A stretch of 41,502 bases of DNA, from NCBI GenBank assembly GCA_021820105.1, contig JAKAED010000014.1, forward strand, positions 1 through 41,502. The letters run 5' to 3'. Positions 29,903 to 38,877 of the stretch are shown here, one piece after another. The first letter of the stretch is position 1, and each line of letters opens with the position of its first letter. This DNA comes from Actinomycetes bacterium. Its GTDB lineage: Bacteria > Actinomycetota > Thermoleophilia > Solirubrobacterales > Solirubrobacteraceae. The notes beneath the pieces are model-generated. The model did no database searches and had not been told where the DNA came from. It was given only the letters and a program-made list of their open reading frames with translations. The position numbers and the translations under genes were made by a program.

Positions 29903-31849
29903 ATGGACTATCTGCTTCCCAACGGCGACAAGCTGAGCCTCCCGGAGGGCGCCACGGGCGCCGATGCCGCAGCCGCAATCGGTCCCGGCCTTGCCCGAGC
30001 GGCGCTCGCGATCAAGGTGGACGGCGTAACGCTCGACCTGGCCCGAACGCTGCCCACGGGCGGTGAGGGTCGCATTGAGATCATCACGGAGAAGAGCGGG
30101 GAAGAGGCACTTGAGCTGATCCGGCACGACGCAGCACACGTGTTCGCGGAGGCGATGCTCGAGCTCTATCCCGGCGTTCAGATCTCGATCGGGCCTCCCA
30201 TCGAGAACGGCTTCTACTACGACCTCGACCTGCCTGAGGGCGTCACGATCAACGAGGATGACTTTCCCACCATCGAGGCGCGCATGCGCGCTCACATCGA
30301 TGCCGATGAGCCGTTCGTGCGTGAGGACGTCCCGGTAGCGGTCGCGCTCGACCGCTACCGGGGTGAAGGTCAGTCCTACAAGGTGGAGCTGATCCAGGAT
30401 CTGGTCGCCAACGCACCCGCCGACGCGCCGGTGGAAACGGTCAGTCTCTACACGAACGGGGAGTTCGTGGACCTCTGCCGCGGCCCGCACGCACCAACGA
30501 CGAAGCGCATCAAAGCATTCAAGCTGCAATCTGTCGCCGGGGCGTACTGGCGGGGTGATTCGAGCCGCAAGATGCTCACGCGCGTCTACGGCACGGCATT
30601 CTTCTCCAAGCAGGAACTGGACGAGCATCTGGAGCGACTGGAGCGCGCCCGCGCCAATGACCATCGCCGGCTCGGCCCGCTACTGGGGATGTTCGCCTTC
30701 TCAGAGGTCTCGCCGGGGGCGGCCTTCTGGTTCCCGCCCGGAACTGCGGTCTTCAACGAGCTGGTCAAGCTGAGCCGCGAGATGGGCCGTGAGCGCGGCT
30801 ATGTGGAGGCCAAGACCCCGCAGGTGTACGACAGCTCGCTGTGGAAGACCTCAGGTCACTGGGACAAGTACGACCAGAACATGTTCGTGACCGAGTATGA
30901 GGAGCGCCAGATGGCGCTCAAGCCGATGAACTGTCCCGGTCACTGTCAGCTCTACTCGCTGCAGCCGCACAGCTACCGTGATCTTCCGCTTCGGCTCTGG
31001 GAGCCCGGTTTGCTGCATCGCCGCGAACCCAGCGGAACACTCCACGGCCTGCTGCGCGTGCGTCACTTTGCTCAGGACGACTCGCACATCTACTGCACGG
31101 AGGACCAGATCCAGGAGGAGGTCGCGGGCGTCCTGCAGTTCGCCTTTGACACCTATCGGCTGTTCGGTCTGGACGTGCGCTTCGAGCTCTCGACGCGACC
31201 GGAACAGCGGATCGGATCTGATGAGCTGTGGGATAAGAGCGAGGCGGCGCTGCAGCGAGCGCTGGAGAGCCTTGGCCTCGAGTACGACCTGAATGAGGGC
31301 GACGGCGCCTTCTATGGGCCCAAGATCGACATCCACATGACCGACTCCCTGGGGCGCTCCTGGCAGCTGGGTACCTGCCAGCTCGACTACAACATGCCTG
31401 AGCGCTTTGGCCTGACCTACACCGGCGCCGACAACGTGGAGCACCGGCCGGTCATGATCCACCGCGCGCTGATGGGCTCGTATGAGCGGTTCATCGGCAT
31501 CCTGCTGGAACACTTTGGCGGCGAGCTGCCTGTCTGGCTGGCTCCGCTGCAGGCAATCGTGCTGCCCATCGCCGACCGTCACAACGCTTACGGTGCCGGC
31601 ATCCGGGACCAGCTGCTGGCGGCCAACATCCGTGTCGAGTTGGACGACCGGACCGAATCGGTCGGCCGCAAGATTCGTGACGCCGAGCTCCGCAAGGTGC
31701 CCTTCATGCTGGTGGTCGGCGACCGCGAACAGGAGACGGGTCAGGTGGGCGTGCGTGAACACCGATCGGGAGACACGGGAGCGGTCACGGCGGAGGCGTT
31801 CGTCGCCCGGATCTCAGGTTTGATCGAGCGTCGCGCGCTGCGCATATGA
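29903..31849 (+). CDS. thrS: Threonyl-tRNA synthetase
   Basis: The 648-residue class II synthetase charges tRNA-Thr in the cytoplasm. Residues 1-60 form the TGS-like N-terminal domain. Residues 62-220 form the editing domain with HDAAHVFAEAM (HxxxH) and LCRGPHAPTTKR. The catalytic core from about 260 has GMFAFSEVSPGAAFWFPPGT, the zinc-site cysteine in ALKPMNCPGHC, then HRREPSGTLHGLLRVRHFAQDDSHIYC (motif 2 loop). The anticodon-binding domain closes the chain from about 550 (QAIVLPIADRH, RVELDDRTESVGRKIRDAE). Length and order are as in bacterial ThrRS. It starts 66 bases after tRNA-Val on the opposite strand. Confidence 0.97.
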   Translation: MDYLLPNGDKLSLPEGATGADAAAAIGPGLARAALAIKVDGVTLDLARTLPTGGEGRIEIITEKSGEEALELIRHDAAHVFAEAMLELYPGVQISIGPPIENGFYYDLDLPEGVTINEDDFPTIEARMRAHIDADEPFVREDVPVAVALDRYRGEGQSYKVELIQDLVANAPADAPVETVSLYTNGEFVDLCRGPHAPTTKRIKAFKLQSVAGAYWRGDSSRKMLTRVYGTAFFSKQELDEHLERLERARANDHRRLGPLLGMFAFSEVSPGAAFWFPPGTAVFNELVKLSREMGRERGYVEAKTPQVYDSSLWKTSGHWDKYDQNMFVTEYEERQMALKPMNCPGHCQLYSLQPHSYRDLPLRLWEPGLLHRREPSGTLHGLLRVRHFAQDDSHIYCTEDQIQEEVAGVLQFAFDTYRLFGLDVRFELSTRPEQRIGSDELWDKSEAALQRALESLGLEYDLNEGDGAFYGPKIDIHMTDSLGRSWQLGTCQLDYNMPERFGLTYTGADNVEHRPVMIHRALMGSYERFIGILLEHFGGELPVWLAPLQAIVLPIADRHNAYGAGIRDQLLAANIRVELDDRTESVGRKIRDAELRKVPFMLVVGDREQETGQVGVREHRSGDTGAVTAEAFVARISGLIERRALRI

Positions 31850-31865
31850 ATGTCTTGCGCCTGGC

Positions 31866-31871
31866 TATACT
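31866..31871 (+). promoter_or_regulatory. -10 box in the thrS-infC gap
   Basis: TATACT just after the thrS stop would start an infC transcript with a leader of about 67 bases before the GTG at 31945. No good -35 is seen. The infC leader could host feedback control, as in other bacteria. Confidence 0.4.
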
Positions 31872-31944
31872 CATCCAGCGTTGATTCAGCAGACTTTCCA
31901 CAACCGGCACGGCGCCGCTTGACCGACCGCCGCAAAAACAGCTA

Positions 31945-32898
31945 GTGCCGGTTCCACGTAGGTTCGACCGGCGACTGCCGGACCGTGACCAGACACGGAT
32001 CAACGACCGCATTCGCGTTCCCGAGGTGCGGCTCGTCGGAGAGGACGGCAAACAGATCGGCGTCATCAAGACGCCCGATGCGCTGCGCTACGCCCAGGAG
32101 CGCGACCTTGACCTGGTCGAGGTCGCGCCTGACGCGCGCCCACCCGTCTGCCGGGTGCTCGACTACTCCAAGTACAAGTACGAGCAGGCACAGAAGCAGA
32201 AGGCTGCGCGTAAGCATCAGCAGCAGATCACGATCCGCGAGATCAAGTTCCGGCCGAAGATCGCTCAGAACGACTACGACACCAAGAAGGGCCATGTCGA
32301 GCGCTTCATCAAGGGCAAGGACAAGGTCAAGGTGACGATCATGTTCCGCGGCCGTGAGGTCACGCATCCCGAACGGGGTGTCGCCCTGCTCGACAGACTC
32401 GCCGGTGAGTTGGCTGAGATCGCGGTGGTGGAGCAGTCGCCGCTGCAGGACGGTCGCAACATGACCATGATGTTGGCTCCCTCCAAGGCTGTGCTGGCCG
32501 CCGAGGGTGAGCATGGTGAGGGCGCTCATCACCCCGATGGTTCGGATAAGAAGCTGCGCCGACAGCAGCGCGAGGAAGCTGCCTCGCACGCCGATGCCAA
32601 CGGTAAGGACTTCCACGTTGATCCTGAGCCGGAGGAGGAGGCGCCCGCGTCCGAGGTGGCGGCCGAATCTGAGGCGGCGCCGACGGCTGAGGCCGCCGCG
32701 GTCGTGGATGAGGCTCCGCCTGTGGTGGAGGAGTCTCCAGCAGTTGCGCTCGAGGACGATGCGGCGGCTGAGCCCGCCGAAGCGGCCTCTGCGGCCAAGC
32801 CCGCCGGCGCCAAGGCACCGGCCAAGCGTGCCGCTGCCAAGCGACCCGCTGCGGCCAAGCGCTCAGCCACAGAGTCTGACGACGCCCCCACCGGCTGA
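31945..32898 (+). CDS. infC: Translation initiation factor IF-3 with a long C-terminal tail
   Basis: Residues 17-190 are an ordinary IF-3. The N-domain reads TRINDRIRVPEVRLVGEDGK. The linker (KYEQAQKQKAARKHQQQ) leads to ITIREIKFRPKIAQNDYDTK, and the C-domain has VKVTIMFRGREVTHPERG. IF-3 binds the 30S subunit and proofreads initiation. The remaining 125 or so residues form a disordered-looking tail: an acidic Ala/Glu/Pro block then a basic Lys/Ala/Pro end (AKPAGAKAPAKRAAAKRPAA). IF-3 is usually 170-210 residues. The chosen GTG has no Shine-Dalgarno sequence; a non-canonical start further in is possible, since IF-3 genes often use rare start codons. Confidence 0.93.
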   Translation: MPVPRRFDRRLPDRDQTRINDRIRVPEVRLVGEDGKQIGVIKTPDALRYAQERDLDLVEVAPDARPPVCRVLDYSKYKYEQAQKQKAARKHQQQITIREIKFRPKIAQNDYDTKKGHVERFIKGKDKVKVTIMFRGREVTHPERGVALLDRLAGELAEIAVVEQSPLQDGRNMTMMLAPSKAVLAAEGEHGEGAHHPDGSDKKLRRQQREEAASHADANGKDFHVDPEPEEEAPASEVAAESEAAPTAEAAAVVDEAPPVVEESPAVALEDDAAAEPAEAASAAKPAGAKAPAKRAAAKRPAAAKRSATESDDAPTG

Positions 32899-32998
32899 CT
32901 CTGGCACCAGCTAGCCAGCCACCGCCACGGCGTGCGCAGCGGCTGAGTCACAGGGAGCCGGACAACAGAGATCCGATCTGCTTTACTAGCCGCGAGTT

Positions 32999-33202
32999 AT
33001 GCCGAAGATGAAGACCCACTCTGGCGCCAAGAAGCGGTTCAAGCTGACCGCCAACGGCAAGGTGAAGGCACGTCATGCCTTCTCCAGCCACATACTTGAG
33101 AAGAAATCACCGAAGTACAAGCGCAACCTCGCCAACCCGGTGATCCTGTCCGACCATGACGCGCCCCGGGTCAAGACCCTGCTGGGAGCCAAGAAGTCAT
33201 GA
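32999..33202 (+). CDS. rpmI: 50S ribosomal protein L35
   Basis: The 67-residue basic protein reads [20 protein letters not shown] and [14 protein letters not shown], the L35 pattern, and is part of the 50S subunit. The ATG has no Shine-Dalgarno sequence. The stop overlaps rplT by ATGA, so the two are translated together, as in most bacteria. Confidence 0.96.
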   Translation: MPKMKTHSGAKKRFKLTANGKVKARHAFSSHILEKKSPKYKRNLANPVILSDHDAPRVKTLLGAKKS

Positions 33203-33561
33203 GCCGCGTCAAGCGTTCAGTCCACGCGCGCAAGAAGCGTCGCGAAACCCTGGAGATGGCCAAGGGCTTCCGGGGCGACGCCTCGCGCCGCTACCGGAAG
33301 GCTAAGGAGGCCGTCCTCAAGGCCGACCAGTACAGGTACCGGGATCGTCGTAACCGCAAGCGTGACTTCCGGCGCCTGTGGATCACCCGCATCAATGCGG
33401 CAGCACGCCTGAATGGCCTGTCCTACTCACAGTTCATGCATGGACTCGAGCTGGCCAATGTCGAGCTCGACCGTAAGGTGCTTGCGGACATCGCCGTGCA
33501 CGACGCCGATACATTCCGACGCTTTGCCGAGCGCGCCCGTGAGGCGCTGGCTGCCGGCTGA
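33199..33561 (+). CDS. rplT: 50S ribosomal protein L20
   Basis: The 120-residue protein shows [44 protein letters not shown] and [21 protein letters not shown], the full L20 sequence pattern. It binds 23S rRNA during early 50S assembly and in other bacteria represses its own operon. It starts inside the rpmI stop (ATGA). A strong terminator follows at 33589. Confidence 0.97.
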   Translation: MSRVKRSVHARKKRRETLEMAKGFRGDASRRYRKAKEAVLKADQYRYRDRRNRKRDFRRLWITRINAAARLNGLSYSQFMHGLELANVELDRKVLADIAVHDADTFRRFAERAREALAAG

Positions 33562-33588
33562 GCACCGCCGGACACCAGCACCGCCAAC

Positions 33589-33625
33589 AGGGCGCCTCCG
33601 CAAAGGACGGCGCCCTTTTTGTTTT
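33589..33625 (+). terminator. Rho-independent terminator after rplT
   Basis: AGGGCGCC, a 12-base loop and GGCGCCCT form the stem, followed by TTTTTGTTTT. It would separate infC-rpmI-rplT from the downstream methyltransferase, although read-through is possible. Confidence 0.85.
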
Positions 33626-33669
33626 CGGGCCTCTTTCAAAAGCTACGGCCCGGCAGCCAAACCAGCGCA

Positions 33670-34389
33670 ATGACAATCACAAGCCAGCACAACGAGAAGC
33701 TCAAGACCCTCCGCAAACTCCGCCAACGCCGGCGTGACCGCGAGCGCCTGGGCCAGTTTGTGGCCGAGGGGGAGGATCTGCTCGCGGCCGCCGACGCCGC
33801 CGGTTGGCGGCCGGTCGAGCGCTTTGCCGTTGCGGGCAGTGGCCTCCCTGGGACAGAGGTGGAGGAGGCGGTGCTCCGCTCGGTCAGTGAGTTGGCCTCC
33901 GGCACCCGCACCCTTGCGATCTACACAGAGCGCTGGGGCGCCCTTCCGGGCTCAGGAGTCTGCGTGTATTTGCATGGTGTCAGTGATCCCGGCAATGTCG
34001 GCACGGTGCTGCGCTGCGCGGCGGCGTTTGGTGCGAGCTGCGTGGCCCTCGGGCCAGGCAGCGCCGATCCCTTTGGCCCCAAGGCGGTCCGCGCCAGCAT
34101 GGGAGCGATCTTCTCGGTTCCGGTTGTCCGTGCCACCCCAGCTGAGCTGCCGGGTATCACCCTGGCGCTGGACGCCGGTGCCGAGCAGACGCTGACGGAG
34201 GTGGCGGCCAGGCTCACACCCGATGACGCCGTGAGCCTGCTGGTCGGTGCGGAGCGTGAGGGTCTCCCGGCCGACATCCTTGCTGGCGCCGTCGATTCGG
34301 CACGGATCCCGATTGCCAGCGAGTCACTCAACGCCGCGATTGCGGCGGCGATCGCCCTCTACGAGCTCTCAAACCGGAGTAACTCGTAG
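33670..34389 (+). CDS. SpoU/TrmH-family rRNA (or tRNA) methyltransferase
   Basis: The 239-residue enzyme of the SPOUT superfamily methylates ribose 2'-OH in RNA. Motif 1 is VSDPGNVGTVLRCAAAFGAS, motif 2 is LLVGAEREGLP and motif 3 is IPIASESLNAAIAAAIALYEL. The N-terminal region (NEKLKTLRKLRQRRRDRERLGQFVAEGEDLL) is the RNA-binding L30e-like substrate domain. It sits where tsnR lies in mycobacterial genomes (between rplT and pheS), so 23S rRNA methylation is a fair guess. I chose the ATG at 33670; the frame opens earlier but across the terminator region. Confidence 0.9.
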   Translation: MTITSQHNEKLKTLRKLRQRRRDRERLGQFVAEGEDLLAAADAAGWRPVERFAVAGSGLPGTEVEEAVLRSVSELASGTRTLAIYTERWGALPGSGVCVYLHGVSDPGNVGTVLRCAAAFGASCVALGPGSADPFGPKAVRASMGAIFSVPVVRATPAELPGITLALDAGAEQTLTEVAARLTPDDAVSLLVGAEREGLPADILAGAVDSARIPIASESLNAAIAAAIALYELSNRSNS

Positions 34390-34392
34390 GAT
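34387..34392 (+). promoter_or_regulatory. TAGGAT element 9 bases before pheS
   Basis: TAGGAT with 9 bases to the ATG, the same as in front of thrS. Its TAG is also the stop codon of the methyltransferase gene. Confidence 0.35.
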
Positions 34393-34401
34393 CAGGCCGG
34401 C

Positions 34402-35457
34402 ATGAGCATGGAGAACAGGATCACAGAACTTCAGCAGGAGGCAGAGGCGGCCATTGCCGCCGCCTCCAGCACCGCCGCGCTCGAGGATGTGCGCGTGCGC
34501 TTTCTCGGACGCAAGGCGGAGCTTCCCAACCTGCTCCGCGGCGTCTCAGAGCTGCCCGTGGAGCAGCGGGGAGCCGTTGGAAAGGCCGCCAACCAGGCCA
34601 GACGAGCCCTTGAAGCGCAGCTTGAGGAGCGCGCCGGTGAACTCGCGGTGGCGGAGCTCACCGCTCGCCTGGAACAGGATCGCGTCGACATCACGCTGCC
34701 CGCCGATCCGCTGCCCGCGGTTGGTCGACTGCACCTCATCACCCAGACGTGGCGGCAGATAGAGGACATCTTCATTGCGCTGGGGTACCGCGTCGCAGAG
34801 GGCCCTGAGGTCGAGAGTGTCTACTACAACTTCGACGCTCTCAACCACGAGCCGACGCATCCGGCCCGCGCCTGGACTGACACCTTCTATCTGGCTGACG
34901 ACGTGCTGCTGCGCACGCACACCAGCCCGATGCAGGTGCGGTCGATGGAGCTTCAGGAGCCGCCGATCTTCATCATCGTCCCCGGCCGGGTGTACCGCCG
35001 TGACAGCGATGTGACCCACACGCCGCAGTTTCACCAGGTGGAGGGTCTGGCGGTCGATGAGAACATCACACTCGCCGATCTCAAGGGCACGCTCCAGACG
35101 TTTGCGCGCGCGATGTTCGGAGACGACCGGGAGATCCGGTTGCGCCCGCACTTCTTCCCCTTCACCGAGCCCAGCGTCGAGGTTGACGTCTCCTGCTTCA
35201 ACTGCAGCGCCGGCCTCACCGCCACAGGTGAGCGCTGCGGCATCTGCAAGGGCACCGGCTGGCTTGAGATCCTTGGCTCGGGGATGGTCGACCCCAACGT
35301 CCTGGGTCACGTTGCCGGCAACGGCTATGACCCCGAGCGGGTCCAGGGCTTCGCGTTCGGCATGGGGATTGAGCGGATCGCGATGCTGAAATACGGGGTG
35401 ACCGATCTTCGCCTGCTCTACGACAATGACGTCCGCTTCCTGGAGCAGTTCGCATGA
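34402..35457 (+). CDS. pheS: Phenylalanyl-tRNA synthetase alpha subunit
   Basis: The 351-residue alpha chain holds the aminoacylation site of the alpha2-beta2 enzyme. The N-terminal coiled-coil arm (about 1-90) binds tRNA. The core has GRLHLITQTWRQIEDIF, the motif 2 segment RVYRRDSDVTHTPQFHQVEG, a Cys pair insert (CFNC, then CGICKGTGW) that could bind zinc, and motif 3 GFAFGMGIERIAMLKYGV. The stop overlaps pheT by ATGA, giving coupled translation. Confidence 0.97.
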   Translation: MSMENRITELQQEAEAAIAAASSTAALEDVRVRFLGRKAELPNLLRGVSELPVEQRGAVGKAANQARRALEAQLEERAGELAVAELTARLEQDRVDITLPADPLPAVGRLHLITQTWRQIEDIFIALGYRVAEGPEVESVYYNFDALNHEPTHPARAWTDTFYLADDVLLRTHTSPMQVRSMELQEPPIFIIVPGRVYRRDSDVTHTPQFHQVEGLAVDENITLADLKGTLQTFARAMFGDDREIRLRPHFFPFTEPSVEVDVSCFNCSAGLTATGERCGICKGTGWLEILGSGMVDPNVLGHVAGNGYDPERVQGFAFGMGIERIAMLKYGVTDLRLLYDNDVRFLEQFA

Positions 35458-37877
35458 GGGTCCCGTTGGAGTGGCTGCACGAGTACTGCCGGCCGGACAT
35501 GGATGCGCAAACGCTCGCGCAGCGACTCGCGCTCACCGGAACCGAGGTGGAACGGATCGAGCACCACGGAGTGGCGGCGCTTGAGAACTTCGTTGTCGGG
35601 CACGTGCTCGACCGCCACAAGCATCCCGACGCCGACAGGCTCAACGTCTGCATGGTGGACATCGGCGGCTCCACACCCGCACAGATCGTCTGCGGGGCTC
35701 CCAACGTCGCGGCCGGTCAGACCGTCGGTGTGGCTCGGCCCGGTGCGGTCATGCCGGACGGTACGAAGCTCAAGCGAGCCAAGCTACGCGGCGTCGAGTC
35801 ACAGGGGATGATCCTCTCCGAGCGGGAGCTGCAGATCAGTGATGAGCACAACGGCATCATGGTGCTCGCGCAGGATCACGTGCCCGGCACGCCGCTGCAC
35901 GAGGTGGTTCAGATCTCCACCGATGTCTTGGTACTGGAGGTCACGCCGAACAGACCGGACTGCCTGGGCATCTACGGGGTGGCCCGCGAAGTCGCTGCCA
36001 GCACGGGCGCGCAGCTCCAGCCGCCGCCTTGGGAGCAGGATCCGGGCAGCTTCGGTCCGCTCGACGGGTTGGAGCTCACGATTGAGGCAGAGCACGAGCT
36101 CTGCCCGCGGTTCACCGCGCGGATCCTGGACAACGTCCGGATCGGTGAGAGCCCGCTTTGGATGAAGGCGCGGTTGATGGCCGCCGGCCAGCGGCCGATC
36201 TCAAATGTTGTGGACGTCACCAACTATGTGATGCTGCTGACCGGTCAGCCGATGCACGCCTTTGACTATCAGCGGGTCGCCGGTAGACGCCTGAACGTCC
36301 GCAACGCTCGCGATGGTGAGCACGTGCGGACGCTGGATGAACAGGACCGCAAGCTCGATCAGCAGATGCTGGTGATCGAGGACGCTGACGGTCCCACCTC
36401 GATCGCGGGAGTGATGGGCGGCGCGCGCTCGGAGGTGAATGACACAACCACGACCCTGATCAGCGAGGCTGCGACCTGGAACGGACCGAACATCCAGCGC
36501 ACAAGCCTGCGATTGGCGTTGCGTAGTGAGGCGTCGGGGAGGTATGAGAAGGGGCTCCAGCCCGAGCAGGCGCTATGGGCCCAGGCGCTCGCCACGCGGC
36601 TGTTCATGGATGTGTGCGGCGCGACCGTGCGCCCTGGGACGATCGATCTTGGCGGAGCCGGTCCGGAGGCGGTCACGATCCGGCTGCGCGACTCCCGGAT
36701 CGAGCGGCTGCTCGGGATGGCGATCCCCCGCGAGCGCACACGCCGTCACCTGCAGGCGATTGGCTTCAATGTGGAGGACGCTGCCGATGGGCTCGATGTC
36801 ACGGTTCCGGACTTCCGGCGGGCCGACATCACCCGCGAAGCCGACCTGATCGAGGAGGTGGCCCGGCTCGATGGCGTTGACAACCTGCCGGCGACGCTGC
36901 CGACCAGCCGCAACACGGAGCGTGGGCTGACGGCGCGTCAGCAGCAGTTCCGTCGCGCGAGCGATGCGTTGGCCGCCCAGGGGCTGCACGAGATGATCGG
37001 CTGGAGCTTCACTAGTCCCGACCTGGGAGCTCGACTGCACCTGCTTGACGGCGGTCCGCTGCTCACCCTCGCCAACCCGATGTCGTCGGAGCACTCGCAG
37101 CTGCGCACCCGCCTGCTCGGTTCGCTGCTGGATGTCGCCCAGCGCAACAGGGCGCGCGGGGTGGGGCGGATCGCGCTCTTTGAGTCAGGTCGCGTGTACC
37201 TCCACAAGCAGGCTCGCAACGTCTCAGCTGAGAACCTGCCACAGGAGCCGCACCGCATCGGCGCGATCCTTGCGGGCCCCGTGCGCCGCGCCACCTGGCG
37301 GGAGCAGGCACCACAAACCGCCGACTTCTTCACGGCCAAGGGCGTGCTTGGGGCGCTGTTCTCGACGCTCGGGATCGACTGGGAACTGGGTGAACGGATG
37401 GGCCGTTTCCTGCATCCAGGGCGCTCGGCGGAGGTCATGGTTGACGGGCGCCAGATCGGTTGGGTCGGGGAGATCCATCCAGCGGTTGCCGCCGAGTGGG
37501 ACTTTGAAGACACCGTTGCGGGCTTTGAGATCGAGCTCTCTGCGCTGCCGTTGCCGGGGGTCCCCACGTTCACCGATGTCGGCAGTTACCCGGAGGTCCA
37601 TGAGGACCTGGCGGTGCTGCTACCCGAGCGGGTCACCGCGCGTGAGCTGATCGAGGTTCTGATGCGGTCTGGACGGCCGCTGCTGGTGGGAGCCGAGGTC
37701 TTTGACGTCTACCGTGACCCGGTAAGGCTGGGCCCGGATCGCAAGTCGGTGGCGGTCCGGCTGGACTACCGGGCAAACGACCGTACGCTGACCGATGAGG
37801 AGGTCGTGCGCCAGCGGCAGTTCATCGTCAACGCGCTCGCCCAGGAGCTGGAGGCAACGATCCGTGCCGGCCAGTAG
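35454..37877 (+). CDS. pheT: Phenylalanyl-tRNA synthetase beta subunit
   Basis: The 807-residue beta chain carries an EMAP-like tRNA-binding domain (about 40-150, VGHVLDRHKHPDADRLNVC), the B3/B4 editing domain (about 210-390, NVVDVTNYVMLLTGQPMHAFD), the B5 region (about 405-475, VTIRLRDSRIERLLGM), a catalytic-like core and a C-terminal anticodon-binding domain (about 710-807, FTDVGSYPEVHEDLAVLLPE). Full bacterial length. argC starts inside its last codons. Confidence 0.97.
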   Translation: MRVPLEWLHEYCRPDMDAQTLAQRLALTGTEVERIEHHGVAALENFVVGHVLDRHKHPDADRLNVCMVDIGGSTPAQIVCGAPNVAAGQTVGVARPGAVMPDGTKLKRAKLRGVESQGMILSERELQISDEHNGIMVLAQDHVPGTPLHEVVQISTDVLVLEVTPNRPDCLGIYGVAREVAASTGAQLQPPPWEQDPGSFGPLDGLELTIEAEHELCPRFTARILDNVRIGESPLWMKARLMAAGQRPISNVVDVTNYVMLLTGQPMHAFDYQRVAGRRLNVRNARDGEHVRTLDEQDRKLDQQMLVIEDADGPTSIAGVMGGARSEVNDTTTTLISEAATWNGPNIQRTSLRLALRSEASGRYEKGLQPEQALWAQALATRLFMDVCGATVRPGTIDLGGAGPEAVTIRLRDSRIERLLGMAIPRERTRRHLQAIGFNVEDAADGLDVTVPDFRRADITREADLIEEVARLDGVDNLPATLPTSRNTERGLTARQQQFRRASDALAAQGLHEMIGWSFTSPDLGARLHLLDGGPLLTLANPMSSEHSQLRTRLLGSLLDVAQRNRARGVGRIALFESGRVYLHKQARNVSAENLPQEPHRIGAILAGPVRRATWREQAPQTADFFTAKGVLGALFSTLGIDWELGERMGRFLHPGRSAEVMVDGRQIGWVGEIHPAVAAEWDFEDTVAGFEIELSALPLPGVPTFTDVGSYPEVHEDLAVLLPERVTARELIEVLMRSGRPLLVGAEVFDVYRDPVRLGPDRKSVAVRLDYRANDRTLTDEEVVRQRQFIVNALAQELEATIRAGQ

Positions 37878-38877
37878 CGGACACACCGTCGCAGTCTTTG
37901 GCGCAGCCGGCTACGCCGGCTCGCTGGCCGCGCGCCTGCTGCACGCCCACCCGCGTTTTGAGCTGCGCTGGATCACAGCGCGCAGTGACGTCGGCCGCCG
38001 GCTGGATGAGGTCTACCCGCATCATCGCGTACCGCTAGTGCTGGAGGAAGCCGACCTGGACAGGCACGCCGATGTGGACGCTGCCGTGGTGGCCTACCCG
38101 CACGGCGCCGCCGCTGACTTCGTGGCGCAGCTGCGCCAGCGGGGAGTGAAGGTTGTGGACCTGAGCGCCGACTTTCGACTCCGCGACGTCCACACCTATG
38201 AGGAGTGGTACCAGCCGCACCCTGCCCCGGGACTCATCGGGCAGGCTGTCTACGGCCTGCCCGAGCTCTACCGCGACAGGCTGAGGGGTGCCGAACTGGT
38301 CGCCAACCCCGGCTGTTACCCGACCGCCACGATTCTCGCGCTGGCACCACTGGCGCGCGCGGGGATCATCGCCGACGCGGTGGTGGACGCCAAGTCAGGC
38401 GTCTCGGGAGCCGGGCGTGCCGCCAGCGACAAGACGCACTTTGTCAGCGTCGATGAGAACGTGAATGCCTACGGGGTGCCGCGCCACCGCCACACGCCGG
38501 AGATAGAGCAGGAACTGGCGACGCTCGGCAGTGAAGTGCGGATCACGTTCACCCCGCATCTGTTGCCCCTCGACCAGGGCGAGCTCGTCTCCTGTTACGT
38601 GACGCTGACCGATCCTGGCATCAGCACCGCTGAACTCGAGTCCCTGTACCTCGACGCCTACGAAGCAGAGCGGTTCGTCGAACTCTCAAAGGATCCGCCG
38701 GGCGTCCGAGCCGTCCGGGAGACGAACATCTGCCGCATTTCGCTGCACCGCGACGAGCGCACAGGGCGCGTGATCGCCTTTGGAGCGATCGACAATCTCT
38801 GGAAGGGGACGGCCTCGGCGGCGGTGCAGAATCTGAACCTGATGTTCGGGCTGCCTGAGGAGCTGGGGATCAGCTGA
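37864..38877 (+). CDS. argC: N-acetyl-gamma-glutamyl-phosphate reductase
   Basis: ArgC reduces N-acetylglutamyl phosphate to the semialdehyde with NADPH in arginine synthesis. The 337-residue product has VAVFGAAGYAGSLAARLL (nucleotide site), the catalytic cysteine in VANPGCYPTATILAL, the histidine region FTPHLLPLDQGELVSCYV and a C-terminal NLWKGTASAAVQNLN. I chose the GTG at 37864, which overlaps the pheT end by 14 bases, with GGAGG about 10 bases upstream. Its stop overlaps argJ by one base (TGATG). Confidence 0.96.
   Translation: MPASSGHTVAVFGAAGYAGSLAARLLHAHPRFELRWITARSDVGRRLDEVYPHHRVPLVLEEADLDRHADVDAAVVAYPHGAAADFVAQLRQRGVKVVDLSADFRLRDVHTYEEWYQPHPAPGLIGQAVYGLPELYRDRLRGAELVANPGCYPTATILALAPLARAGIIADAVVDAKSGVSGAGRAASDKTHFVSVDENVNAYGVPRHRHTPEIEQELATLGSEVRITFTPHLLPLDQGELVSCYVTLTDPGISTAELESLYLDAYEAERFVELSKDPPGVRAVRETNICRISLHRDERTGRVIAFGAIDNLWKGTASAAVQNLNLMFGLPEELGIS

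Noticed and set aside
29630-30664. Minus-strand open frame of 344 codons over tRNA-Val and the 5' part of thrS
   Set aside because: It crosses tRNA-Val and its terminator and lies antisense to thrS. No domain is seen.
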